From Silene latifolia (lineage: Eukaryota > Streptophyta > Magnoliopsida > Caryophyllales > Caryophyllaceae), in contig NC_133531.1 in assembly GCF_048544455.1 (NCBI RefSeq), positions 62,720,099 to 62,784,098 on the forward strand: a stretch of 64,000 bases of DNA, in the 5' to 3' direction. The notes under the pieces were generated by a model, which saw nothing but the letters and a program-made list of their open reading frames with translations, searched no databases and was not told where the DNA came from. Positions 23,652-35,656 of the stretch are shown in pieces (position 1 is the first letter of the stretch; every line of letters begins with the position of its first letter). The translations under genes were made by a program, and so were the position numbers.

Positions 23652-25103
23652 CTAAGGGTAATATCGTTTGAGTTGGTCTAGATTTATCGGGTTTGAAAAC
23701 TTGTTTCCGTCTTAATCTGTAATTCTAACCGTACCCCCTGAGAGTATAGTTTTGACTAAATATGGACTGGCCCAATTAGGTTTGAATTTTCCCCTTGGGT
23801 CGACTGGCAGAAGAGCTCGAACAGATTTAAGTACTAGATCTCCCTCCTTGATGTTTCGAGGTTTAACTTTCTTGTTGAAAGCTCTTCGAATTCATGCTTG
23901 ATAGGTTTGAACATTATGCAAGGCACACATTCTTCGTTCGTCCAAGAGGACGAGTACTTCATATTTGTCTCTATTCCATTCTGCTTCCAAGATTTGGCTT
24001 TCGAGTAAAATACATAGAGATGGGATTTCTTGCTATACTGGCTGTACAGTTTCCATGCCATAAGTTACATAGAAAGGAGTAGCCACAGTGGGTATCCTGA
24101 CTGACGTTCGATATCCCCATAATGCGAACGGTATCTTGTTAGGCCAGTCTCGATAATTATCAATCATTTTCTTGAGGATCATGAAGACATTTTTGTTAGC
24201 TGCCTCTACTGCACCATTAGTCTGAGGTCGGTAGGGCGGGGAATGATGATGATTGATTTTGTAATTGACCAACAATTGCTCGGTTTCGACTTTAAAATGG
24301 GATCCGTTGTCACTGATTATCTCATGTGGACACCCATATCGACAGATGATATTGGTTTGTATGAACTTGGCCACATGCTTAGTGATTAAGGCAGTATAGG
24401 ATTCCTCTTCGACCCATTTTGTGAAGTAATCGATGGCTACCAAGATGCAACAATGACCACCCGTCCCGGCTGGAGTGATCTTCCCAATGATGTCAATTCC
24501 CCAAGTGGAAAATGGCCAAGGATATGTTATTGTATATAGCAGAGACGGTGGGACATGCTGTATGTTCCCGAAGATCTGGCAATTGTAGCAAATGCCTTAT
24601 TTATTTGATACAATCTGTCTCCATTGACTTCCAATAATATCCTAGACACATGATTTTCTTTGCCATCATTGGCCCACTCATATAAGGACCGCATTCTCCT
24701 TCATGGACCTCTTCCATAACTTTCTTTGCTTTTGAATGATCAAGGCAAAGCAAAATGACACCTTGTGGCATTCTCATGTATAACTCCCCTTGATTTAGGA
24801 CGTATTGGGATGCTAATAGACGAATCGCTCGTTGTCCCCTCTTATCCATGTCCAGTGGGTATATGTCGTTGAACTTGTAGTTTAGAATGGCTTGGTACCA
24901 AGGCTCCTCTTGATTTTCTTTCTCATCAGTGAGAAAATGCACATACGCTGGCTCGAATCGTCGTTCAATATATAACGACATTGCCATCATGTTATCAGGC
25001 ACGTTGATCAAGGATGCAAGTTTCATAAGAGCGTCTGCAAACTGATTTTCCTCTCGAGGTAGATGTAAGTAAATGACATAGTCAAATAATTGAGCCACTT
25101 GAT
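23652..25103 (-). pseudogene. pol: Tat gypsy integrase, broken
   Basis: From right to left: spacer with LHLPREENQFADAL, a zinc-finger region (VHEGECG ... WKSMETDCIK) in which the second expected His appears as Pro, then a stop and a frameshift near 24595. The core follows with WGIDIIG, VAIDYFTKWVE, IISDNGSHF and NGAVEAANKN, giving D, D and E. The C-terminal part (KEGDLVLKSVRALLP, KRYYP) ends at a TAG at 23652-23654 after an internal TAA. Acts in the nucleus to insert element DNA when intact. Confidence 0.88.
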
Positions 25104-26032
25104 CTATCCTGGCTTGATATGGTGTAAGACTTTCACTTCGGATTTTCCAAGATCATGTGATCCGATTATGATTAACGATGATTCGCCGTGGACTCGAAGT
25201 CTCTTTATGCCTAAACCGACCGCTGCTTTTAGACTAATGAGGCAGACCTCATATTCTGCCGCGTTATTAGTCACCTCGAAGTCGAGTTTGACAAAAATTG
25301 GTGTGTGATCGCCTTGAGGAGAAATAAGTAACACTCCTATATTGTATCCTCTTAGATTGGAAGCCCAATCAAAGTAGAGGTCCCATGATTCTGCATCGGC
25401 ATGCAAAATCTTTTCATCTGGAAATGACCATGTATCTGTTACTTGGGTGTCACATATGGGATTGTCTGTGAAGAATTCGGCTACTGCTTGTCCCTTGATG
25501 ACCTTCAGAGGTACGTATTTGAGGTCGAACTCTGAGAGCATCAAAGTCCACCTCGCCAAACATCCATTTAAGACAGGCTTCTCGAAAATGTATTTGACAG
25601 GATCCATCTTTGAATATACCTTGACGGAGTAGCTAAGCATATAGTGGCATAGCTTATTGGTTGCCTACACAAGAGTGAGGCATGTCTTCTCAAGCGGTGT
25701 ATATTTTGTCTCATACTCCAAGAACTTCTTACTAAGGTAGTAAATAGCCTTTTCTTCCTTTCCGATGACCTGCGCGAGCATAGCCCCCATGGTGTCTCTG
25801 TGATTTGTGAGATACGAGAGATAAGGGTTGATCTTTTTGTGGCAGCATTAGAACTGGTGGTTTAGCCAATATCTCCTTAATTCTGTCAAATGCCTTTTGA
25901 CAATCGTCATCCCACATGGTGTGGTCCGTTTTCTTGAGCTTCTTGAATATAGTTCACAAATCATAGTGAGCTTTGAAATGAAACGATCGATGTCTTCGTA
26001 CTTTGCCAGAAACCCCGAAATTCCTTCTCTGT
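25104..26032 (-). pseudogene. pol: Tat gypsy dual RNase H region
   Basis: The first, ordinary RNase H is frame-broken (WDDDCQKAFDRIKEILAKPP near 25915, then RWTLMLSEFDLKYVP near 25550). A second RNase H follows at about 25400-25104: LYFDWAS, TNNAAEYEVCLISLKAA and RVHGESSL. Two RNase H domains in tandem are a Tat-clade trait. The last acidic position is usually Asp in a GDS-like motif and is Glu here (GES), which would probably impair metal binding. Several stops and shifts. Confidence 0.82.
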
Positions 26033-27140
26033 CTATGGTTTTGGCATTTCGATTAGAGCCTTGATCTTGGATGGATCAATCTCTATTCCTCTTAGAATGA
26101 ATACATATACCAATAGCTTTCCGGAAGTGACTGCAAATGCGCATTTATGAGGATTAAGCCGCATGTTATACTTGTGCAACCTGAGAAAGAACTTGCGAAA
26201 GTTGGAGATGTGACTTTGCCTATATTTGGACTTTACAATCATGTCATCCACATATACTTATACCTCTTTGTGCATCATATCATGTAACAGGGTAGTTGCG
26301 GTACGTTTATACGTTGCTCCCGCATTGATTAATCCGAACGGCATAAAGGTGTAGCAGTAAGTACCCCATTGAGTGACGAACGCTGTTTTTTGCATATCTT
26401 CTTCAGCCATTTTGATTTGATTATACCCTGTGTATCCGTCCATAAAAGAAAGGAGTGCATGATAAGTTGTATTATCTACCAATATGTCGATGTGTGGGAG
26501 TGAAAAATCGTCTTTTGGACTTGCCTTGTTTAGGTCCCTGAAATCAACACAAACTCGGATTCGCCCATCCTTTTTTGGTACGGGGAATATATTAGCCACC
26601 CAGTCAAAGTAATCGGAAACTTTGATGAACCCAGCTTTGAATTGTTTGTCCACTTCCTCCTTGATCTTTAGAGCCCATTCAATTCTCATTCGACGAAGCT
26701 TCTGTTTTACGGGCTTGAAACCCGGTTTGATTGGTATTCGATGTTCTATAATGTCCATGTATATGACGGGAATGTCTTTGTATGACCAAGCGGAGACGTC
26801 TTTGAATTCGTGAAGAATGTCGATGAAATGAGATCTTTCATTTGGGTCTAGGGTCGTCCCAATCCTAAGTTCTTGGGGTTCTAAATTTGTCCCTACGTTG
26901 ATGGGTTCAGTATTCTCTATAACTGGTGCCCCTTTACCCTCCTCTACTATTTCTTTGATTATGTAGGGAGGTAGTTCCATTGAGTCTGGGTCAGGATCAT
27001 CCTCAGTATCATCATAAACATAATTGCAATCAATATAACACGAATAGTAAGTAGAATCGGATTTATTCATATTAATGTTTGAAAATTGTTGAAACAAAGA
27101 AGTCATCTGTGCTGTAGTCAGTGGCGGTAAAGGGACAGTT
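26033..27140 (-). pseudogene. pol: Tat gypsy reverse transcriptase
   Basis: The 282-codon part (27106-26258) carries the start of gypsy RT: IPVPKKDGRIRVCVDFRDLN-like region, LPHIDILVDNTTYHALLSFMDGY and YTFMPFGLINAGATY. In frame immediately before the catalytic box is a TAA (26258-26260); the next codons read VYVDDMIVKS, so the box itself is intact. Downstream RLNPHKCAFAV and the thumb region follow to 26033. A canonical Glu codon stands at the stop position in related elements, so this is probably a point change. Confidence 0.88.
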
Positions 27141-27145
27141 GTTGG

Positions 27146-28427
27146 TGTTGGAATATGTGTCCTCCGACAATAATGCGATCACAACTGTTGATCATGATGA
27201 TCACATGTTTAAGTTTCATTTTAAAGAATACAATTGGGAAGTAATATTTTACTGTCAACTGATCCACACATATCGGTAATGATTGGCTGACTAGAGTTTG
27301 ACATTACTGTCGTGCGACGGTGGTGATCAGTTGATCCCCTTAGGTCATACCTAAAGGGTAACACACTTAATTGATCATTTAATTGATCGTATGACGATAC
27401 GGGTTAATTAAATTACTTAAAATTGACGGACGATTTTGGAAGTAATATTTACGTGTCTCATTGTAATTTGATCAAATGAGATACGGTCTAAGTAATCGAA
27501 TTGTTTCATTACTTAGATGAAATTATTGTTTAAGGAAACAATTGCATTTGAATGAATAAATTATTATAAATACAAGATGTTGTGATTTATAATTGGTAAA
27601 ATATTTTGGTACAAGTAATTGTGAATTACTAAGTCGATTTTGTATATGACGTATTTTTATTAATGCGTTGATTTTTAATATGTTAAAAATACATAACAAT
27701 TTTATGTGACATGTGACATGTGACATATGACAATTTGACAATTTGACAAAGATAAAATGGAGTCCATTTTATCCATGTAAACTGAAATTAAGGGGAGTAT
27801 TAAGAACATATTATGCTAATTAAGTGAGTGGTAAGCATAATGATTTACCTAAGAACTAGCCATGCAAACCTAGTGGTCATTGTGAAGAACACTTTGTTCA
27901 TGCATTGGGCATCAAAACTCCCCCCCTTCCACCCGGTTTTGTGATGAGAAAAACCATGGGTTTTTCTTATTACTTTACCTAATATACACTACAAAATACT
28001 CTAGTGTATTATTCATTCAAAATTCATCTAAAATTAGAGTTTTAGAAAGATAAAATCTTCCTCCTCCTCCCTCTCTCTTAACCGAAACATAGAGAGACCA
28101 AATAATATTTTTGGGTCAATTTTTATACAAAAATTAGTATTATTCTAGTAATAATAATATTAATTTTATTAAGTTGTTATCTTGGGTATAAAACCTTGGG
28201 AGGGATTCTCTACTTGAATCCTAGTTCATCCATTAAAGGAAGCTCAAGAACAAGAGAGTAGGAGAATTCTCTTGTGCCCATATAAACCGAAAACACAATG
28301 TATGATGAAGTTTTCTTCCTTATTTTACTTATTGTTTGCATGCATAAGATCACCTTTTAATTTTATGACTAAATTAAAATTATAACATATTTGAATATGT
28401 TGAGTAAAGAGATCTAGATTTCTAACA
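27146..28427 (+). repeat. 5' LTR of the gag-only element
   Basis: 1282 bp, TGTTGGAATATGTGTCCTCC to TTTCTAACA. Same length as 35657-36938. Confidence 0.95.
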
Positions 28428-28428
28428 A

Positions 28429-28443
28429 GCGGTATCAAGAGCC
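28429..28443 (+). other. Variant primer binding site
   Basis: GCGGTATCAAGAGCC follows the LTR. It resembles TGGTATCAGAGC with C for T and an extra A, so pairing with initiator tRNA-Met would be imperfect. Confidence 0.65.
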
Positions 28444-28640
28444 TTGGTTGTTTGCATGCAAATCGGTTATAGTTTTTCCGAGTTATACGATTAACATATA
28501 AAACTTGTTAAATTTGTGTTATTATGATATACCACGAAAATAATTATGCATGTTAAAGTTTCTGGTCCTAAAATGTTTTTAGGATATTTTGGTTAATTTA
28601 TGGTTTTTTTTTATTGTTCATCTTATATAATAATGGCATT

Positions 28641-29651
28641 TTTTTTGGGTGAAAGGTTAGAAATTCTCATTAAGCTCATAACAAACTATTACAAACACTA
28701 CAATTCATAAAACAAGGATAAATCAATCATATTTAATTGATTTTATCCAAGTTTCATCACTAACTCTTTTAGTACATTTGAGCCAATACATAGTACGTAA
28801 ATTGAGTATGCTACTAATCTGCTGAATGACTGCATCAGGATGCATAATACAACCATTGAGTCTTGCACAATTCCGCTGAATCCATATAGTGTAGTAAACA
28901 GCTTGGATCCAAGCTATAGTAACCCATTTCTTCACCTTAGGCCAAGATTTGGAGGAGATCCATCCAAGAAGGTTAACAGCAGGCAGGGATATCTTCAATT
29001 TGCTGCTCAGTAATTGCATCAATCTTCGTGTATACACACATTGACTGAACAAATGAACATGAGTCTCAGTAGCAGCACCACATAGACAACAGTCTGCATC
29101 AGTAGAGACTCCAATTTGGAAGAGCCTATCCTTGAGCAGCAAGGCTTCACGAGTTATCAACCAATTAATAAACATGTGCTTGGGAACAGAACAGGAATTC
29201 CATTTAGTATGCACCCAAGTGACCACAGGCTGCTTCTTCCTGATCCAATTGTATCCACTAGCAGGTGTATAGTCATGAGAACCAGGCAACCATTGACCAG
29301 AGGGGGAGAAAGCCATTTCAAACTTCTGCCTAACTCTATAAATGGTTTTCCAGCTCCAAGGAGTATCAGTTTTTGGAGTATAAACATGCCAGTGAACTCC
29401 TTTCATATACACATGGTGAACCCACTGAACCCACAGGCTATCAGGCTTTGTATAGATCCACCAAGATAACTTGCAAATAGCAGCAAGATTCCATGCATAG
29501 CTATTCCTAATCCCTAATCCACCTTCACATTTAGAGACACAAACTTTCTCCCATCCAACCAAGGGAACTCTCATATATTCAGTAGAACCATCCCATAGAT
29601 AGTTCCTACATAGAGCATCAATTTTCTTCAAGACCCCCTTGGGAATAATAA
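28641..29651 (-). mobile_element. 5'-truncated LINE insertion
   Basis: 1011 bp on the minus strand, flanked by a 14-bp duplication ATAATAATGGCATT (28627-28640, 29652-29665). The T run next to the left copy (28641-28646) is a short poly(A) tail in element sense. Only the 3' part of the LINE is present, as expected from target-primed reverse transcription that stopped early. It lies in the leader of the gag-only element and is therefore younger. Confidence 0.92.
28723..29651 (-). pseudogene. LINE ORF2 C-terminus with zf-RVT domain
   Basis: Open from the truncation point to a stop at 28723. Starts in the RT-to-zinc-finger linker (IPKGVLKKIDALCRNYLWDG, GWEKVCVSKCEGGLGIRN) and carries the reverse-transcriptase zinc-binding domain, with DADCCLCGAATETHVHLFSQC giving CxxC and HxHxFxxC. 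The first six or so residues of the longest ORF (from the ATG at 29664) come from the target duplication, not from the LINE. No promoter or start of its own; a dead fragment, but free of stops, so young. Confidence 0.9.
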
Positions 29652-29665
29652 ATAATAATGGCATT

Positions 29666-31655
29666 AAAAATATGATTTTATGATTAAAATGTCATTTTCG
29701 GACTAAAATTAGCTAAACTTTGAATTTTCCATTGATTTTTGGATATATTATCACATATATTGTTTTGAGATGACCTGTAAATTTTCATAATTTTTGGAGT
29801 TTTTATGCTAGAAATATGGATTTTTCATGTTTAAAATCGGATTTAGAAGAAAAATAGGTTAATATGCGCTAAATTTCGAATCTGGTCATAGAAATTTAGT
29901 ATGTTGTCATATGCAATTTTACAAGATGTGTGTAAAATAATAGGCTATATTGAAGTCTTTATGCATGATTTATGGATTTTTGATGAAAAATAGCATAAAT
30001 AGTGACTTAATTAGTGAATAATTACTAAAACATACTCCATGACTAAGGAAAAATGTCACATGTTGCATTTTATTATCTTTTTCAGACCTAAAATTGAAAA
30101 GTTGATGAATATAATTTTTCACGTGTTTTTATGATTATTATTGATAAATCCGATAAACCGCAACATAGTTTTTCCGATAATTTTACGAAATTTAAACCTA
30201 TGTTTTTGAATATTATGAGTGTCATGGTATTTTTCTAGAATGTTCATAAGTTTAAATTTCAATTTTTGAATTTATTTGAATTTTGTGATTTATTTGAAGT
30301 TTATAGCAATTTATTGTAAATTTTGGGTCCATTAATGAACAATTTTAAGAAATATGAGTTAATTATAGTCAAATAGTTAGTGAAGAATAATTTTGAGTCC
30401 TAAGAGGTTAAGGTAATTAACTTGTGCATAAATATGAATTTATGTAATTTTTGTGATTATAAAACATTGAATCACGCAAATCCGTAAAAACCGTGTAATA
30501 TACGATATTGGCTCCTTAAAGGCGATTTAGCATAAAATTGGGCATGTTCATACATATTATAATGCTGCATTTTATTTATGATTGTCATAATTTTATTTTA
30601 TGTAATTTTTGAATTTTGTAATTTAACTTAGTATGGCCTTAGTTTTTAATTGGTATTACCCGAAATGTATGGAAATATCGATTCGGTTGTAATTTATTGT
30701 GATCTCGTATCACCGTTTTTTAATTTAATAGATTTATTTTATTTTAACTACAAATGTATAATAGGAAATTATGTAATTTATTATGTAATTTATTTATTCT
30801 GGAAATCCTTGAAGACGGTGTCACAAAAGATTGCGATACCTAAAGACGGTGTTACCTCGAGATGCGTGCCACAACCGAAGTTCAAGGGATCAATGGAGTT
30901 GGTTTCTGAATATGTAATAGTTAATTAAATTTTCTATTTTAGGAAGGCTATACTAGGATTTATTTTATGTTTTGCATTTTATTTATATGTTGCATGCATC
31001 GCTAAATCGCCATAACTAAAACATGCATCATCATTTAATCGAGTTTATCGACCGTGTCAATTAGAATTATCGTAGTTCACCGCTTTAGTTCACTTAAAAC
31101 GTGATAGATAATAAATTGACATGACCTCTCGCTAAAAATAAACAATTGAGACATAGCCTTACCAAAGAGTAGAAACCATGAAAACCTATTTCGTGAGGGA
31201 GTGCACTCGGCCATCCCGGGGTACAAACCTTGTTACGTAGGGAAAGTGGGTGATAAATGTCTATCCACCGAATTCGTGTTGATGAGGGTTTCATCGGCCA
31301 TCCCGTGCCCAATTAATGTGAATTTGGATCATGGACACATTTATTCGAAATTTGAATTGACCTCAATGGAAGTATTCGTGACCGTAGTCGCATGTGTTCC
31401 GGGCTATAGATAAACATTAGAGTAATTTTATCGACCAAGAGTTCTAAAAGTAGAATCGATTAAAAGTTAATCTACCGAGTTATATTAATAAGAGTTTCAT
31501 CGGCTATCCCGTGCCTAAGTTGATATGAATTTGGGTCATGGAATCATTTATCTAAGTTGGGTAGAGGTCACTAGATAAATGTCATAAACTTGTTTAAATT
31601 AAAATTTTTACGAGTATTATTATTAAAACGACATATGTCTTATTTCTCATAACAA
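29666..31655 (+). other. Leader of the gag-only element, downstream of the LINE
   Basis: AT-rich, no gene. With the part before the LINE the leader is about 2.2 kb long. Two similar 65-bp blocks occur at about 31287-31350 and 31492-31555 (TTTCATCGGCnATCCCGTGCC, then GAATTTGG(A/G)TCATGGA), with a looser third at 31195. The block 31427-31470 matches the Copia-1 leader (527-569). Confidence 0.7.
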
Positions 31656-32552
31656 ATGGCAAATTCAAACACCAACGCCACGCCTCTCACTAATACTTCA
31701 TGGCTCCGATCCTTCATAGATCGATGTAAACTTGAAAAGAATGGGTCAAATTTCTCCGATTGGGATGCCCAACTCAAATTAGCCGCCCAAGGTGACGACA
31801 AGCTTCGTTACCTTACCGAGGCCTCTCCACCCGAACCTAATACTAGGTCGACCGCCGCCACTAGGGAAGCATATGAGGCTTACGATAAGGAGTCCGCCGC
31901 AATGAAAAACGTGTTGATCTTTGCGATGGAGGCGGATCTCCAAAGGAGAGCCTTTAAGATGGGCACCGCTAATGAGATTTACTCCAAGCTTGTGACATTG
32001 TTTTCACAAACTCCGGGGATCGTCCAATATGAGGCGGCCGCGGAATTCTTTGATCTGGACTTCAAAGAGGGCCAAAAGGTTAGCCCTCATGTGCTCAAAT
32101 TAATGAAGCTAGTCGAGACCTTGAAAATTCAAAAGGTTGAAATCCCCAAAGAACTCATTGTAGATAGGATTCTACACTGCTTATCCAAAGTCAAGGCATA
32201 TGTTCAATTCCGGGTGAATTTTAACATGCAAGACAAGGACGTGTCTCTTGAAGAGTTGCACAAGTTACTTGTGCAAGCCGAAAGGGACATGGGGTTAAAT
32301 GTGAACCCACCAAAAGATGTGCTTAACATAAGCACCAAAAGCAAGGGGAAGTTCAAAAAGAATGGGAAGAAGAGTAAGAAGCAAGCTCCCACTTTCACCA
32401 AAGCTAAGACTTATGAAGCTAGCACCTCCAAGATCAAGAAGGGTCCTCTTGATAAATGCCACTATTTTAATGGTGTTGGACATTGGAAAAGAAATTGTTC
32501 CAAATACCTTGGTGATATTAAGGCTGGAAAGATCACTCCAGTAGGTAAATGA
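31656..32552 (+). CDS. gag: copia Gag protein of the gag-only element
   Basis: Open for 298 residues from ATG; the ATG follows the leader directly and aligns near the gag start of Copia-1. UBN2/gag-type capsid region with KNGSNFSDWDAQLKLAA, MKNVLIFAMEADLQRR and LHKLLVQAERDMG, then a Lys-rich linker and a zinc-knuckle region near the end. The knuckle reads CHYFNGVGHWKRNC: the second of the CCHC ligands is Phe (TTT for TGT). The Copia-1 knuckle keeps all four. The product should self-assemble and bind RNA, though zinc binding at the knuckle is probably lost. No protease follows, so processing would require help. It is the only long undamaged retroelement reading frame in the window. Confidence 0.88.
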   Translation: MANSNTNATPLTNTSWLRSFIDRCKLEKNGSNFSDWDAQLKLAAQGDDKLRYLTEASPPEPNTRSTAATREAYEAYDKESAAMKNVLIFAMEADLQRRAFKMGTANEIYSKLVTLFSQTPGIVQYEAAAEFFDLDFKEGQKVSPHVLKLMKLVETLKIQKVEIPKELIVDRILHCLSKVKAYVQFRVNFNMQDKDVSLEELHKLLVQAERDMGLNVNPPKDVLNISTKSKGKFKKNGKKSKKQAPTFTKAKTYEASTSKIKKGPLDKCHYFNGVGHWKRNCSKYLGDIKAGKITPVGK

Positions 32553-35500
32553 CTATCCTTTCTTTTATGATTCTAATTCAACTATGGTATTGTGATACAA
32601 AGTTGTGATAATGTATCCCATTTTTATTGTAAATAGGGCCTCCACCAAGCAAGGACAAGGGAAAAGAAAAGAAAGCTTGAGAAACCATCGAGAAGCTAGG
32701 AATAGCTTCCATGAAGCTTCGCTTTTTATTGTCTTATTTTAATTATGTTTTGGATTTTAGAACCTTTTGATTTCCGTGTTCGACATGGAAATGTATTTTG
32801 GATAATTGGTTGTATTTTGGATAATGGTGGCTTGGTTTGCAACCCAAGTCACCCGTTTTATCATTTTTATCCTTGTTCTAAAATTCGTCTATACATGCTT
32901 GCTCATAGAAACATATGATTATTCACTTAAAGTGATCTAATTAACAACTATTTGATGGGATTCATTATATGACCACAAGCTAAAGACTTGTGTATGATCA
33001 TTTACAAAGTGAGATTGAGTTAATAAACTCTCTTAAAGGAAAGTTAATCACCAAGTACACTTACAAAATCTAAAACAATTAGTCAACCTATGAGATAGTC
33101 CTCCTTATACTTCAAAAATCATTATTTGTGTCTCATATGCTATCTTTGAATCTCTAGTGTATTTATTCTAAAGATAGAGTGGGAGAAAAATGAGGACACA
33201 ACATCAAAAGAAATTTGTGTACTTGTGTATATGAGATCTATGCAAGGGAGAATGATTTGAATTAAGGTATATCTATTTATATAGTATGCCCAATAGATGA
33301 GATCTATGGTCTCGAATAGATCTACGTGACAAAAGAGACCAAGTGAAGTAATCAAAAGAATATTTTCTCAAGATAACTACACGAGGAGACCAAAAGAAAG
33401 TTTTGGAAGAAAAATGACTAATCTAAAGTCTTAACGAGAGTTTTGACTAGTTTATGATAAATTTTCACCAATAGTTTCAACCTTGATATTTACTTAAGAG
33501 CCTAAATGAATCAAAGTAACATCCTAGAAAATAAACAAGATTTATGACTAGAGGTTGCAATGATTGATATACTGATATCCTCAATAGCTAAGTTAAGTAT
33601 TAACCACGCAAATGTCATTACTTAACCTCACTATGAAAATGAAATGGTGAAACCTCCTTCCGAAAAGGGTATTTTGAAGGACGTATGTTAGATATTATTT
33701 ATATTTAAATAATGACATTGCTACGCATCATTATGATATGAATGAGTTGGAGATTAAAATCTCTTTCCATAAGGATAAGATGAGACCACTTCAAAATAGG
33801 TATTTTGAAAGGATATGATGGGAACATATATGGTTTTATCTCAATAACTTTGCAAAGCAACAAATCTCAATTCTTGAAATGTTTCAATTTAGTAGTCAAT
33901 TACGAAACATCTGTAATTAAGTGGGAGTTTGGAAATTATCATGTGAAGACATGGAATTTAGTGGGAGCAATCATCTTGTAAAAATTTACAACTCACTACT
34001 CATTGAGAATGACGAGCTAGTACTTTCTTTCACAAAGAAGTATTTGAGTTTTCAATTCTGGATGAAAATGGACTATGATGAATCCAATTACATCATGAGA
34101 TGTTGGATTGGTATTGAGACATACACATCGAATCAACGAGAAACGTAGGTTATTCATGTAAATGAAAATGGAATTGCCATTAGCAGTCATGGTCGTTCCT
34201 TGAACCTAAGAATAGTTGATGATATGATTGAAAGGTACTGATGTTTCCGCCATTAGAATAATCATGCACATGTCCAAAATAAATCATATGCATAAGAGCA
34301 TGATGGATCATTGGGAAGCCATAAAAGAAACGTCATGAATTCTCGAGGAGAATCCGATGAGCAATTTCAGTGTTTGACAAGAAGACTCTGTTGTGTGTCA
34401 AGAGGTTGCACATATTGCAGTTCGAACACATGTAAGGATTTATGAAAATCCTAAGCTTTTCAAGCTAAAAGGAGAAATAGGAAGTTTGGAAAGATACTTA
34501 GTTGAATAAGAAGTTACTCAAAACTAATTTTTCTATTATGCTAGGACTTGTGAGAAGTGCTAGGCTAATCATCTTGACAATTGTTGCAAGACTCTACGAA
34601 ACATATACCTAGTACATTGTGTGTGGGTGGAGTACTTGATCAGTACAAGTTATATCATTCACCACAAATTCGTTTGTTATGTGATAATCGACAAAGAAGT
34701 TCTTTCAAGAAAAGGAGCCGAAACCGAGGTTGTGAACTTAGATGTGTACTTGGTAAGGTTCATGCTATGAGAAGATAACATGAACGTAAAAGAAAATGCG
34801 ATTATAAGAAGTTTGAACTCATGGACACGTGGTATGTTAAACTTCTATTGCAATCAAACAAGTGTTTACACACTTATGATATGCATCACAAGGTTGTAAT
34901 ATGGTATTGACTACCGGAATGTGATGTCGACATTTGTCGTTTGAGTTATTATTAACTCACCTTATACTTTGTTACATCCAACGGGTTGTAGAGACAGTTG
35001 AACCCCGTTAAAGTGAACACGGATTAGCATTGTATTCGCCCATAGTTACTTACATGAGGTGACGTCTCGAATTGACTAGAGTGTGATGCGATTGATGGCA
35101 AGTTCAAGTGCCATAGAGTCATATGAGAATGACTAGTCGATCACATAAATGATGTTAGGAACATTTTGTCGGGCCTTATGACCGCTTATAGAGTTCTGGC
35201 AAATTTATATAGCCTGGTCGTGGCGAGAGCTACTATAGTATTCTTATGAGTCGATTCTTTTGACTAAAGACTATTCGCCTAAGATGGCACAGTTTCAGAT
35301 TAACTTTGATTTGTGTTACTACAACCTTCGTAAATGGGGTCAAATGGGCATAATTTGGGTTATGATGGTTGTGGCTAGTCGAAGGGAATGAGTGCGATAG
35401 GAATTGTCCACCCCTAGTCAGGGTTATAACAATATCTCAGGGCCACTCGAGGAGTAATGAACTGGAAATGCGTGGCCACGCTCGAAAGATATCTATGATA

Positions 35501-35656
35501 GATAAATCCGGTCAATCAGTTATTCTCCATATCGAGGAAACCACTCTCGATATGATCACTTGCAAGTACGACCTGAAAGACACCTTGCATTGAGTGGGAG
35601 ATAGTAATGGGACAAGAGAATTTGTGACGCACACTTGTCGAGGACAAGTGGGAGAT
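32553..35656 (+). other. Non-coding 3' part of the gag-only element
   Basis: About 3.1 kb without pol. No protease, integrase or RT motif is visible in any frame; a short LLCDNRQRSS at about 34674 faintly recalls the copia RNase H CDN motif and may be a trace. The last 430 bp (from about 35230) match the Copia-1 3' block, including CTCAGGGCCACTCGAGGAGT and GAGGACAAGTGGGAGATT at the LTR, the likely polypurine tract. Confidence 0.75.

Noticed and set aside
34581..34778. Copia RNase H remnant in the gag-only element
   Set aside because: Only LLCDN resembles the motif; the surrounding residues do not align, so I mention it as a possible trace only.
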